64,000 nt of DNA from contig JAACJP010000040.1 of NCBI GenBank assembly GCA_013368375.1, forward strand, positions 62,001-126,000, written 5' to 3'. The notes under the pieces were generated by a model. It saw only the letters and a list, made by a program, of their open reading frames with translations. It did no database searches and had not been told where the DNA came from. This stretch comes from Tricholomella constricta. Taxonomy: Eukaryota > Basidiomycota > Agaricomycetes > Agaricales > Lyophyllaceae. This document shows positions 36,613 through 47,640 of this stretch, piece after piece (the stretch's first letter is position 1; each line of letters begins with the position of its first letter). Position numbers and translations under genes: made by a program.

Positions 36613-38979
36613 TTTTTTTTTTTTTTTTTTTTTTTTTCCATTACCCGTCGGGGCATTGCCCTATGGTGGGTTTTCTATGTACAAACTGTAGACTTGGTAA
36701 ACTGTATGTGGATCTATCGTGACTTCGGATTCGGCCCCTTACGGGTCCGGGATCCTAATGTGAAAGGCCTGGAAATGGGCGTTAGTCCGTATTATGTCGA
36801 TGGCGACGAGATAGGTGAGGGAAATTATGATGAGGTATTGTAAACGAGATGAGGTCCGTTGTCCCGCCTATTGTTGTTCCCCTTTATTTTCGTTTCTGCC
36901 TTGTTTCGTTGTGCAGTAGCATGTCCCCGAGGGCTTCTTCAAATCGTTTGGTGGCGGTGATGTATATGAAGAGTACCCTCACGGCCCTGGGATCGCTGAG
37001 TAGGGTTTGCAGCGCTTTCGGTCCCGGTCGCACCAGCTCATGCATCTTTGCGCGATGCCTCCTGTAGGCTGTGCAGTCAAGCAGGAAGTGTTTCACGGTC
37101 TCGTCGCCCTGTCGGCATGCCTGGCATTGTGCTGACTCGATCTTCTTGAACCGGAATAGGTAGGCGTTCAGTGGGCAGTGTCCTGTGCGAAGTTGGAAGA
37201 GTAGAGCCGCGTGCTTTCGTGGTAGGCCGCTCGCCGTTTGGTAGAACTTTCGGGATGGGAGGCTGGGGTCGATCGCCTTCATCCTCTCGTACCTCGGTGA
37301 CTTCACGAATGTATCATGTGCCTCTCGCTTTAGCATCTTTTTGTGCCTTCGAACGATGGCGGCTTTGCTGACCGGTAGTGGGGCTGCTAGGCAGGCAATG
37401 CCGATGTTGGTTTCTTTCCCCTCGGCCGCCTTCTTCGCCTCTCTGTCTGCTCGTTCGTTTCCAGGAATGCCTTCGTGCGCTGGCGTCCAGTAGACTTTTA
37501 TCTGTCGCTCTCCCCTTGTCCTCGTTATCCTTTCAATTCCCTCCACCACACGATCAATCAAGTACCGTCCGGTTCCCGGTCCAGGGTTCGTCAGTGCTTG
37601 CATTCCCGCCTGGTTGTCGGTGCCCACCGTCGCCGTCCTTATCCCGAGCTCTCTTCGTATCAGTTCCATCCCAAGTATCTGCCCTACACATTCCCCTTCA
37701 AAGACTGTGTGCTCCTTCTCCGTTCCGAGGAGTTTGCGTAAGACTTTTGGTTGGCGGAACCCCCGGTACAGTACCGCCGCTGCTCCCACCTTCCCCTTAT
37801 ACCCCGACCCGTCGGTGTATACTCTGACATCTGCTTCGTTTCCCCTCTCTCTCTCCATCGCTTCCTCTTTCCTCTCGTCTATTGTCACTTCCACTGGGCA
37901 CGTCCACTCCGGCGGTTTCCTCACCACGTCAATCGTCTCCACCTTCTTCCTCCTCACGTCGACTCCTAGGACTTTCATGACGTAGTGCAGTGGTGACCGG
38001 TGCCTCTTCACAAACGTAGCCGCTTTCTGGGCCGGTCCGCGGATTGGGTGACCTGGGGGTAGGGCTGCTATCCGCGCTGCAGACCTTGCGCAGATCTTCC
38101 GGATTTGTGTCGCCATTGGTAGGAGATCTGCGTGTACGTCCAGGGCGTCATTGGGTGTGGTCCGATACCCTCCTAGGATCTGTATGGCGGCTGTTCTCTG
38201 TACCCTTGCCAGTTTCGTCATGAATCCCCGTGACCCTTTCACGACCGCTCCTGTCTGGGTTTTGACGTCCGGCGTACACCACACATCTGCCGCGTACAGC
38301 ATGCTGGGTATCACCACGGCCTGGTATAGCTGCCTCGCGAACCTGTTTCGCATTCCCCCATTTGTCTTGGCTAGGCGTTTCATCTGGCTCACCCACGATG
38401 CGCCTTTCCCGACTGCGTGTGCGACGTGCTCGTTGAATCGAAGTTCCTGGTCCAGGATGACTCCCAAGAATTTGTGCGACTTCTTAGTTTCGATTTGCCG
38501 TCCTCCGATGGTGATATCCGGTCTGGCTGCTGGTATCCTTTTCCTCGGGTTCCCGGGGTCCACTTCCTTCCTTCTCGAGAATCCCATGCATGCGAACTTG
38601 TGCACCTCGTAGAGGGAGAAGTGTTGGTCTGCCCATTCCTGTCCCCCTCCCACTCTCTCCATCATGTCTACAACTTTCCTCGCCGCCTCTGCCATGTCCC
38701 CTGCACTTGCCGCAAAAATCGTGTCGTCCGCCCACGCCGTCGCCAGCTCCCCATCGCTTCGCCTCGCTCCCTCTATCTGGCTTGCACTGTAAAAGTTATA
38801 GCACATCCCCGAGGTGTTGCAGCCCTGATCTAGCCCGCTGTTGACAGGAATCCGCTGAGACTTGTAGTCGTCAAAAGATATCACCGTTTCCCTTCCCCTC
38901 AGCTTTTCCTCAAACCACCTCACAACTATCTCTGGCACCCCTTTCCGCCTCATGTCGTGGGCCAGCACTCCTGGGACCG
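36612..38979 (-). mobile_element. 5'-truncated non-LTR retrotransposon (LINE)
   Basis: The element is read on the minus strand. It has an A tail (26 T on the plus strand, 36612-36637), a 3' untranslated part (36638-36883), and one open frame for the end of a reverse transcriptase plus RNase H. It is flanked by identical 13-bp target-site duplications. The 5' end is cut inside the reverse transcriptase, so the endonuclease, any ORF1 and early RT motifs are missing. Intact frame and perfect duplications point to a fairly recent insertion by target-primed reverse transcription. RT followed by RNase H suggests the I/Tad1 group. Confidence 0.92.
36884..38968 (-). CDS. truncated LINE reverse transcriptase-RNase H
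   Basis: 694 codons without a stop. The remaining RT part has SGLDQGCNTSGMCYNFYSAS and the catalytic WADDTIFAAS (F/YADD box), then KSHKFLGVILDQELRFNEH and the thumb-like QLYQAVVIPSMLYAADVW. RNase H has its acidic residues: VRVYTDGSGYKGKVGAAAV, VFEGECVGQILGMEL, ATVGTDNQAGMQAL, and YWTPAHEGIPGNERADREAK. The C-terminus has a zinc-knuckle-like CQACRQGDETVKHFLLDC. The first Met is not a natural start: the frame is open to the truncation point. The protein cannot retrotranspose by itself because the endonuclease and RT N-terminus are absent. Confidence 0.92.
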   Translation of the reverse strand: MLAHDMRRKGVPEIVVRWFEEKLRGRETVISFDDYKSQRIPVNSGLDQGCNTSGMCYNFYSASQIEGARRSDGELATAWADDTIFAASAGDMAEAARKVVDMMERVGGGQEWADQHFSLYEVHKFACMGFSRRKEVDPGNPRKRIPAARPDITIGGRQIETKKSHKFLGVILDQELRFNEHVAHAVGKGASWVSQMKRLAKTNGGMRNRFARQLYQAVVIPSMLYAADVWCTPDVKTQTGAVVKGSRGFMTKLARVQRTAAIQILGGYRTTPNDALDVHADLLPMATQIRKICARSAARIAALPPGHPIRGPAQKAATFVKRHRSPLHYVMKVLGVDVRRKKVETIDVVRKPPEWTCPVEVTIDERKEEAMERERGNEADVRVYTDGSGYKGKVGAAAVLYRGFRQPKVLRKLLGTEKEHTVFEGECVGQILGMELIRRELGIRTATVGTDNQAGMQALTNPGPGTGRYLIDRVVEGIERITRTRGERQIKVYWTPAHEGIPGNERADREAKKAAEGKETNIGIACLAAPLPVSKAAIVRRHKKMLKREAHDTFVKSPRYERMKAIDPSLPSRKFYQTASGLPRKHAALLFQLRTGHCPLNAYLFRFKKIESAQCQACRQGDETVKHFLLDCTAYRRHRAKMHELVRPGPKALQTLLSDPRAVRVLFIYITATKRFEEALGDMLLHNETRQKRK

Positions 38980-38992
38980 TGAATGAAGTCGT
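38980..38992. repeat. target-site duplication, right copy
   Basis: TGAATGAAGTCGT, identical to 36600-36612. It marks the 5' junction of the LINE. Confidence 0.9.
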
Positions 38993-39599
38993 AGCTAGTC
39001 AAGCATTGTTTGTGATTATGAAGTTTAACATCCATAGCGGCACACAGGACCGTACAGCTAACAGACATACCGCATTGTTTGCGACATTTATACGGACTTC
39101 GAAGGCAGAGGAAATCCAACCTCAATGACCTTGCGCCTAGCTACTGCTGGGCAGAGTTGATGAGAGTTTTGGGTTGCAGCCTAGGCGAGACTGTGCCATT
39201 CTACTAAGTTGAAGCACTCAGTATTGATATTGTAAATACAACGTAGATGGTGTGGGTATTTTTAAGAATGACCCCGAGAGGCAAGTGCCATGATGAGCGG
39301 AAACACTTACATCCAAGCTGCTGAAACGACAGAAGAGGTGAAAATCATCATCGCTCGTGTTCATCGTCGTGATAGAGGCGGGAGAGTGCCGTCGGTAACC
39401 GGTAAAGCGCCACCGTGTTTGATTGGGACAACACTTCCTGGTCGGACGGTCTTTTCGTCCGTTGGAAGGCCCACTTCCCTTCATATGCTCTTTTCACTGC
39501 ACACTAACAATCACTCAATTAGTCTCAGTCACGAATAACACCCCGATACATTCTCGCACGTCAATACCTACGTCAATACCTACACCCACCCGGGTGGTA
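38993..39599. other. intergenic
   Basis: About 600 bp between the LINE and the RING gene stop. No conserved coding sequence or structured repeat recognised. Confidence 0.4.
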
Positions 39600-40740
39600 C
39601 TAATTACACGTAGAGCGTACTACACACCCACATTTCTTTACTGTCCTATTATCTGGCTCAGCTCTGCCACTTAGCTCTGCGGTGTAGCTTGATAAACTGA
39701 ACTCATTGTCATCACTATCGGTGCGTCGTTGTCGTTTCGTGCGATCACCATCGAAGGGAAGTGGAGTACTAGGACGCGGTCGCGCTTTCATCCGGGATTT
39801 CGCTGGTATAGGCCTAATCTCGCGCGCACCGTCCGGTCGAAACATGCTGCCAGAGATGTCGGCACTCGTGCTGGTGGACATTGAGCTCTCGGCCATATCG
39901 ACCCTTGACGACTGTTGCGAAAATTTGAATGGAGGTGAGGATGAATTGCTGGTGTCGGCCCTGCGATAACATGTTAGATATATTCTCGTGACGAGACACA
40001 TTTAGCTTACTCGTTAAGGTCACGATTGAGCTCCGCGTGTCGCTTTTTGAGATCCTTGTATTTGCTCTTCCAGCTATTCCTTTCGGCTTCCAGCTTTTCC
40101 AGATCTAGAACGACCTTCTCTTGGCTATAGCTGTACTCCTTTTCTTTTTCTCTGAGTGCATGGCACAGATGGGTATTGTCATCGCGGACTTTCTTTTCTC
40201 CTTCCGCGTGTGCACGCGCCGCAGCCATGTGCCGCTCACACTGCCGCAAAAGGGTCTCTTGGTCCCTTTCGAGCTTCTTGATCCTTTCTTGAGCGGCAGA
40301 AAGGTTTTCCTGAAGGTCTGCCTGTCGCGCTGTGTCCAAGTATAACCGTCGAACGCTTGGCACGATGTATGGATGGTACTTCTTAGGCAAGTAGGTCAAC
40401 TGTCGGAAGAGGAAATGTCAGAAAACGCAACAAGACGCGTGAATATAACAGACATCAGGCGTCACTGCAGAAGAAGGGTTGGCTGACGGGGTTCAGGAGG
40501 CAATGATATTGAACTGACCGATATTGAACATTTTTCGGCACGTAGGGCAGGTAGATTTCAAATCATCGCTCCCAGGTGCGTTGACATGGTCTGCAAGACA
40601 TCTGGTGCAGTAGATATGCCCTAGAAATTGACTGAGCCTTGAGTGGCGCGCCAAAGATGTGGTTTAAATGAGATATCACCACAGGGTATAGAGACCGGCT
40701 CTTTGAAGGCAGTAAGGCAGATGGAGCAATCACCAGACAT
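39600..40740 (-). CDS. RING-finger coiled-coil protein 1
   Basis: Probable E3 ubiquitin ligase of unknown target. The ATG at 40740 gives MSGDCSICLTAFKEPVSIPC. A short intron splits the RING, which resumes GHIYCTRCLADHVN and STCPTCRKMFNI, a complete C3HC4 pattern. A third exon starts LTYLPKKYHPYIVPSVRRLY and continues LDTARQADLQENLSAAQERI into a coiled coil (KKLERDQETLLRQ, LREKEKEYSYSQEKVVLDLE, RNSWKSKYKDLKKRHAEL). The last exon is Ser-rich and basic (KSRMKARPRPSTPLPFDGD, RTKRQRRTDSDDNEF). The stop used is at 39600, but a final cysteine-containing tail (KKCGCVVRSTCN) could be read-through of a missed intron. It is divergent from the She3-like gene, sharing a 271-bp promoter. It resembles the RING gene at 49.9 kb. 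Confidence 0.75.
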
Positions 40741-41011
40741 TCGGAAGGCTAACGAAAGTTGGTAGTAGATATACTATGCCCAGCGCCTCCCAACGTCAAA
40801 AGTCAAATGGCAAGAGGCTGAGGAAACGCGACAAAGACGCGCGCGGCGCGTTATACGCAGGCGAAGCAAATACGAACAAACAGCCTTTGTGACGAGCGGC
40901 GGTCTTCGCTGGCTCTGCCTGTTATTATACCCGGTCCTCGACTAATTCCAGCTCATCGCTGCAGACACTCGTTATTCGCCGCGAGTTTTCCGTTCTTTTC
41001 CATACAGGTGG

Positions 41012-42790
41012 ATGTCTTCGAGTCCCGGCCATTCATATCCGTCTTCAAGTGCCAACGAACGTGGCCTTTCCCCGCTCAAGCCTATCCATCGCGACCGCTC
41101 TCACTCACGGAACTCTTCGCGCACTTCTGTTCGCTCCGCACGTCCTTCCAGTCCCTCTTTCTCCTTTGACGATCCCGGTAAGCCGATTTTCCTTAGAAGC
41201 CTTCCTCGGTTGACCGTGCCTTAGTTGCGATCCGGAACCAGGTGTCAACGCTAAAACACACTATCAGGCATCAACAGGCCCAACTACATTCCCTCGAAAA
41301 TATACTTCTCATCGGTCCTCGAGGACTGCAGGATACCTTTAACGAGATGACATCACCTACGTCCCCACCACCATCTTCATACACGCCAACGGCGTCAACC
41401 TCAACAAAAGTAAAACGCAGGTCAAGCTATGACATCCTACACGGCATCGCTGGCCCAGAATCTCATCTCCCCCTCCCCAAACGTGATGGACCTGACGAGA
41501 ACGGCATCCAAGAAGGCATTCCCATGAGCTTTGGCGTAGGTCCTTCTAGTCCGCAGTCATACAAACGCGCGTCGAGTCCCATGCGGACTCTAAGTCGTAA
41601 GCCCTCCCTTCCCCTACATAATCATTTTAGCTTAAGCTCCGCCACCAGGTATCCCGGTTGCTTCCGTAGGTCAGTGGGCCCTTCTCGCTCGTCCCCTCCC
41701 CTCTGCTTGTCAAAGCCGAGTATTTATGTCCTGTATGATCATACCATGATACTCATAGGCAATGCACGGGCACTAGCCGATGAGGGTCAGCCTCCAACAC
41801 AGCGGCCCTCCCTATCTACGAACAAAGCGTCACCAGTTGACCCCGATTCGTCGCAGGCGTCGCTGCAACCACCGCCGTCACCGAATCGTCGGCTGTCGCT
41901 AACACCAGGCGGCACAACGAAGGTCCTGGCGGACCTACAGACGGGTGTGGTGAATGCACGCAATGCGCTGGAGAATACAAAGGCACAGCTAAGGTTGTCA
42001 CAGCGCAGCGTGGCTCAGCTCACGCGGCAGACGGAGGATCTGAAGGAAGGGAGGGAGAGGCTACGGCTAGAGAACGAGGGGCTCAACAATGTTGTGGCGA
42101 GGAAGGAGCGGCTGTTGCAGGAGGTGAGCAGACATGGCTGTCATGTGGCGTAAAGCCCGCCCATCCTGATTATCGCAGGTCTTGGAACGCGCACGGAAGG
42201 CAGAGGCGGAGGCGGCAACGCTCAGGAGCCAACTTAAGAGCGAGACAACGTCCGCCAAGAAATCTGTACAGGAGATGAAAACGGCGCTCTCGGAATCCAC
42301 TGCGCTTTCGCAAAAGTCGGAGCGGGAATACATCACATTACGGGACAGCATCAAGGGCCTCGTTGAGTCGTGGAAGGCGGATACGGAGCGGCTGAGGGAG
42401 GAGATGCTGAAACGAGAGGAAAAGGTGCGAGAGGAGGCGGAGAGTGTGGGCAAAAAGTATAAGACTCTTTTGGAGGAGGTACGCTTGGCGGAGGGAGGGA
42501 GGGTAGAGGTCAAGAAGCTCAGGGAACTGGATAAAAGGGTGTCGGGTGATGTGGAGCAAGCTTGGCAGGATGAAATTGCGCGGCTGAAGGCAGAGATTGA
42601 GAGGAACTCCAAGGAGAATGAGGATGCGACGAGCACTGCTCAGTAAGTGTTTGGACCTTGCCGTCAGTTATAGAGGCTAATGGTTATGCGCAGGTCGTTA
42701 TCCAACGAATTAGCCAGGTTAAGAAGACTCATGCAAGCCGCTGGAAGGGATCCTGGGACATCTTCGACGATACAAACTGCACCACCATGA
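41012..42790 (+). CDS. She3-like coiled-coil protein
   Basis: Begins MSSSPGHSYPSSSANERGLS with a Ser/Pro/Arg-rich N-terminus. After short introns there is a HTIRHQQAQLHSLENILLIG segment, a second disordered part (RRLSLTPGGTTKVLADLQT), and a long coiled coil: GVVNARNALENTKAQLRLSQ, RSVAQLTRQTEDLKEGRERL, LENEGLNNVVARKERLLQEV, LERARKAEAEAATLRSQLK, SIKGLVESWKADTERLREE. The last exon (GTAAGT to GCGCAG intron) gives SLSNELARLRRLMQAAGRDP and stops at 42788-42790. The coiled-coil block matches my memory of basidiomycete proteins assigned to the SWI5-dependent HO expression protein 3 family, an RNA-transport adaptor in budding yeast. A generic coiled-coil protein is the alternative. Confidence 0.6.
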
Positions 42791-43572
42791 GGGCCGCACA
42801 TGACCTAACTTTGATTATTATCTTTGCTTTACCCACCACATATCCTATCCGCGCCTGATGTGGATCTTGGAATCTTCTTTCATCTCAAAGTATTCCCTCA
42901 TCATCTATCATTGCTCATCATTTAGCTTTCATGTAGCGCACATATACAATACCACACACGCACCATACCTCCCTCTGCGAGCATCTAGTGCCATTTGCTG
43001 TCCAATGTTTATTCTATACCCTCACCGGCACTGCTTCGTGTGTGTAATAATGAACAACTCGAGGCCCTGTGATGGAGGACACTTGACACTCGTAATTTGC
43101 TTTTACGCGCCTGTACATACTCAGGGGATAGGTGGAGTAAGCACTAGGGGGTACTCTAAGGGTACTTAACCAGTACTCACCCACTGGTTATCACGAGCCT
43201 TGAGGATCTCGGAGCTCGTGAGTTCGCAGAGCAAATGTACGTGCCAGTGGATCAACTTGGGGCAGATGCGCGATTACGTCGCCATATCTATTGACCTCTC
43301 GCTTTAAAGCCGTCTTTTTCGTCCACGCAGAGACCTTTCCCAACGTTCCGCCACAATCTGTCCAAGACTGAGGATATTGCTCAACAGCAGCCGCAGATAC
43401 AAAAGGCCGGCATCCGCTTCCGGGGACCGGCGTTTTGGATAGCCGATCTAGGCTCGTCAACGTCTTTCGCAAGCATCTATCATGAGGAATCTTTGTATAA
43501 ATCCACTCCCGAACTCAGCTTCATTTTCCATCCCTTCCTCTCACTCTCCTCTTCAAAGAAGATAATCTCACC
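42791..43572. promoter_or_regulatory. spacer and promoter of nitronate monooxygenase
   Basis: About 780 bp. It holds a perfect 8-bp inverted repeat, TAACCAGT/ACTGGTTA, at 43167-43190, and a TATAAA box at 43496-43501, 72 bp before the start codon. No gene recognised. Confidence 0.5.
43496..43501 (+). promoter_or_regulatory. TATA box of nitronate monooxygenase gene
   Basis: TATAAA located 72 bp upstream of the ATG at 43573, followed by a CT-rich leader (43520-43555), the usual arrangement of a well-expressed fungal gene. Confidence 0.55.
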
Positions 43573-44992
43573 ATGTCGGTCATTTCCACCCCGATCACTG
43601 AATGGTTCGGTATCAAGCACCCCGTTATGCTTGCTGGGTGCGGACGCTTCTTTTGTTGAGGAGATTGCTACCGAGACTGACATACACCGACGTCGTTTGT
43701 AGCATGAACGTCGCAGCTGGGCCGGAACTTGCGGCGGCCGTCACTAATGCTGGTGGCCTTGGTGTCATCGGCGGTCTGGGCTACACTCCCAAGATCCTTC
43801 GCCAACAGGTGAAAAAATCCACATCTGCAAAACATGGACATCCTACTCAAACGCCTGATGCAGATTCAAGCCGTTAAGGATGCTCTTGTCGACAAGAATG
43901 CGCCATTCGGTGTTGATCTTCTCCTGCCTCAGGTCGGCGGAGGCGCCAGGAAGACCAACGTACGCTATTATACATTCACCTCCTTTGCCTGCATTCCCAC
44001 TAACATCCACCTACCCTCAGTACGACTACACAAAGGGACAATTGACCGACCTCATCGACGTCATCGTCCAAGAGAAGACCTCGCTCTTCGTCTGTGCCGT
44101 CGGCGTCCCGCCCAAGGAGACCGTCGCGCAGCTCCACAAGGCCGGCATCCCCATCATGAACATGGTCGGGCACCCCAAGCACGTGCAGAAGGCACTCGAT
44201 GCCGGTGTCGACATCATTTGTGCGCAGGCTGGCGAGGGCGGAGGACACACAGGCGACATTCCCGCGAGCATTCTGATTCCGGCGTGTGTGGATGCTGTCA
44301 AGGGACACAAGTCGCCGCTGACGGGGAGACCGGTGTATGTTGTTGGCGCAGGCGCAGTGTACGATGGCAGAGGTCTCGCGGCGAACTTGATGTGGGGTGC
44401 TCAGGCAGTTTGTAAGTGCTTTTCGGGACTCAAGTTTGATCAGGTGTGCTCACCGTTTCTTCTCTGTGAAGGGGTTGGCACGCGTTTCGTTGCTGCCGTG
44501 GAGGCTGGTGCGCCCAAGCACCACAAACAACTGATCTTGAGTGCTGGCTTTGAGGATGCTGTTACGACACTCATCTACACCGGCCGACCTCTTCGCGTGC
44601 GGAAAACACCCTATGTCCAGGACTGGTAGGTCTAGTCGCTTCGTTATCTTGTCCTCGGGCATTGACCTTGCTATGTAATCTAGGGAGGAGAACCGACAGG
44701 CAGAGATCAAGGAGTTGACAGCCAAGGGCATCATCCCCCATATCCAGGAACTTGAGAAGCACCCCGAGAAGTCGATCCAGGGACTGTCAGTTCTTTCAAT
44801 CTTCCTCTAATTTGATCCCTTCTCATTCTCGTCTCGTTTTGTTCCAGACCCTGGCTCATGGGCCGTGTGTCTGCCCTTATCGATGAGGTGCTGCCTGCCA
44901 AGGTCATCGTTGACCGGATGGTGGAGGAGGCGGCTAATATGCTGACGCTCGGCGGCTCGCTCGTCAAGACGGGCGGGCGGTCAAAACTTTGA
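43573..44992 (+). CDS. nitronate monooxygenase (2-nitropropane dioxygenase family)
   Basis: FMN enzyme that oxidises toxic alkyl nitronates such as propionate 3-nitronate. Exon 1: MSVISTPITEWFGIKHPVML. After an intron: GMNVAAGPELAAAVTNAGGL and GVIGGLGYTPKILRQQ. Then IQAVKDALVDKNAPFGVDLL, LPQVGGGARKTN, YDYTKGQLTDLIDVIVQEKT and SLFVCAVGVPPKETVAQLHK. The FMN-phosphate region is AGVDIICAQAGEGGGHTGDI, then PVYVVGAGAVYDGRGLAANL and VGTRFVAAVEAGAPKHHKQL. The C-terminus reads PWLMGRVSALIDEVLPAKVI, ending TGGRSKL. SKL is a perfect type-1 peroxisomal targeting signal. About 360 residues, complete, seven or so short introns. The first intron splits the codon for the conserved Gly before MNVAAGP. Confidence 0.92.
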
Positions 44993-46279
44993 TTGACCTT
45001 ATCATCCTATCTGTATATCCATCCCTCATATTTATTGGTCCATAAAGGATTTTTACCCAGGCTGAATGAAACACGATAACTTTCGGTTCTTGTAATATTC
45101 TCATGAATGTCTTCCATCGTGATGTCGATGAGGTCAGAAGTACCTTTGCCTTCCTTGGATTCCTGGTCAACAGATCATGCTGTACATTGGTGTTACTTAA
45201 CGAGGCCAAGTCCAGGCGTCTTGCATCAGCATTGAAACCATTGCTGGAACTTGGGAAGCAACGGGTTCTATTTTTAGACGTGTTTGCTTTAAAGGCTAAA
45301 GTTTAGCCTTCCGGCTTCCAGAATTCCAATGTTCACCGTCTTGATACTCCCCCAAGTGCAGGGATTCCGGCCTTGGACTGCCAAAACTTCCTTGTGTCTT
45401 GAATTCTCTGGCAGAAACCGGTTCACTTAGATTCAAACGTTCCGAAACATGCAGCCACCGAAATCCTTCAAGTACTGATACTAGATCAGAATTTATACTC
45501 TTATTTATCGCGGTACCAGGCCTGATTTCCAGATCCTGCGTTCATAATCTCTAGGTCTCAGGCTACAAGTCTGATCTCGATAGTCTCTGACTCACAGATC
45601 TGGTGCCCTTGCTCTATACTTGTGTGGACATCTCAACCAGCTCTGAGTCTTGTGGACTCAGGCATTGGGACCCGCATTCATCCATTGGCCGGTCGTGCTG
45701 GCAGACATGTAAGCCAATCTGGTCTAGTCGATGGCCTCGTAGGCTTCATTGCGAGCCGTAAGTCCCTAATTACTCGTTTTTTTTTTGGTACCATTAACTT
45801 CTGTGGGAAATGCGCCCGCCTCCACCAGATATTTTTGAGCGTTTCTATATGGGTTTGGTATGTTTCCCCTTGCGTTCAATGACAGTTACTAAATACCATC
45901 CTCAGGCCCTATCTTATATATGATTCTATGTGTCTATGTGGCTTCTATGATCTTTCCGAGGGCATGTTCACTGCGGAAGCAAAAAATTTCTAACGATATT
46001 TTAGCGCATCACCTCTTTCTCGTTGTTCTAACATTTTCAAACTAACTATACAGCAGCTTTGCAGATGATTGCCTTGTTCGGTGCTTGCCTTAAACGATTT
46101 CCTGCACTTTTGGATGCTCTGGCGTTTTGATTTAGCGCGTTATTGGTATCACTATACGCCTATAACGTATCATGAGTATATCTTCATTTCGCTCCGCGTG
46201 GACCCGAAGTAAGCCATATCCTGAGTCTTTTCTACAGTGCTGATATAGAGACATATAGGTGCTCGAGATTTCGTTGCAG
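44993..46279. other. intergenic, no supported gene
   Basis: About 1.3 kb. Two plus-strand frames (45103-45306 and 45622-45882) show nothing conserved. The last part may include unrecognisable membrane-domain remnants of the decayed kinase that follows. Confidence 0.4.
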
Positions 46280-47640
46280 GCAGTCGTGATCTACGTTCAT
46301 TATCGGCGAGAGCACGTTGAGTGTTTCTCCCGTCCTGGACTGCATAGAGCAGCTGGCCGCGATTTAGATAGTCCCCGCGACGATTATACTCTCTCAGAAT
46401 GCAGTCGAACGTGCAATTCGAACAAACTCGAAAAGCCCAGATCAACGAACGTAAGGCGGCAGACTCGAAACGAAGGGTCACATCGTACGTTACCTTCATC
46501 TACATATATTCTGAACGTGACGATGACACTTGTTCTCGATCCTGCAGCTTCGTTCTCCATGATAAGTTATTCTCTGTTTCTGATTTCCATGGAGGGAAGC
46601 CCTTAGCATAATGTTAAAAGGTTTGTCTGGTTGATTTTACGTTCCACCAGACAGACTCGTTCATTGATAGCGCTGAAGGGCGTTCTGGACTTGCGAGAAG
46701 ATGTTTTACACTTGATCCGACCTAGCTTTGAATTTAGACAGGGAAGGTCAGAGTCTTTGTCACAAGTCCGTATACTGTCCGTATCTTGCAAGCAACCCCA
46801 GGTATTCGCATTCAAAGTCTTCAGCTAACCTTATGCATATATCACCCAGTGATAAAGCCGATATGTTACAATGTTCTTCTACAGCTGGTAACTGATACTC
46901 GCATCTCGATCCAAACATTGACGAGGTGTGCGCAAGTATTGTTTTGCTGGGTAAACGCCTCACCTCAAATGATAGACCGCCCGACGTGCCGAATACCACT
47001 TCCTGGGAATGGAATGAGCAATGACGAGATACATCAGTTTTTAAATGATGAGCCGACAGCAGCAACATGGGGCATGGTTTGATCGGTTGAGGCAGGTTAT
47101 CACCAATCTGGCGAGGTAGCTAGTAGTGCAACCTTATTTTTAAGAATTACCCGCCATCTCAGCAACGCCTGCTGGTGGAAATTAACAGTATCTACACGCG
47201 GAGAACGGTCACATCGTACTGGAAATCCTGACAGGCTTCCCAGTCCGCCTGATTAAGAGAGGCACCATGGCTCACCATGGACAACCAGATGCCGGTTATG
47301 TCGGATTAAGCGATCAAGCTGTTGCGAAAGCTGGGGACGTGGGACTTTGTTGTCGGTGTGACGTTGAGTAGTTCCGATTGAAGGACCATATAGATGCGCT
47401 GCTCACTGATCAGAATGTCAGCTTATTGTTTTCAGAGTCATTCATGTAATCTTTTGGTCTTTCATCTTACAAAAGTACCTGAAAGCCGGAGAGCGGACTT
47501 GCGAGTACTTGTCATTCGAAGGACAGATACGTCCTTGACCCAAGTTTTCAGCGTCCTGACGAAGCCCGTCCTTGAACGGAGCCTGAGGAACATAGTGATG
47601 ACCGCCGTCAGACGCCAAAACACGCATTCCTCGTCTCATT
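46280..47640 (+). pseudogene. decayed copy of a hybrid histidine kinase
   Basis: Blocks of the intact kinase at 10.6-15.2 kb recur here in the same order but opposite orientation: VVIYVHYRRE (46283-46310; intact gene IYVHYMRE); [16 protein letters not shown] (46432-46479; intact [15 protein letters not shown]); a 63-nt GT-AG intron and a 14-nt microexon FVLHE (46548-46561; intact YVFHE) followed by the same ATAAGT donor; MDNQMPVMS (47280-47306; intact LDNQMPVLS, with the acceptor Asp) followed after a stop by LLRKLG and VVGVT; ALLTDQ (47396-47413); and [14 protein letters not shown] (47552-47593; intact [14 protein letters not shown]). Stops interrupt the frame and most of the ATPase domain is absent: about 0.7 kb separates H-box from acceptor Asp instead of about 2.2 kb. 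Inactive. Confidence 0.85.

Noticed and set aside
36612..36637. T26 run as a terminator or simple microsatellite
   Set aside because: Its position between a target-site duplication and a LINE 3' end shows it is the element's A tail.
45103..45882. Plus-strand frames of 67 and 86 codons between nitronate monooxygenase and the kinase relic
   Set aside because: No recognisable domain or consistent splicing; could at most be unrecognisable remnants of the kinase membrane region.
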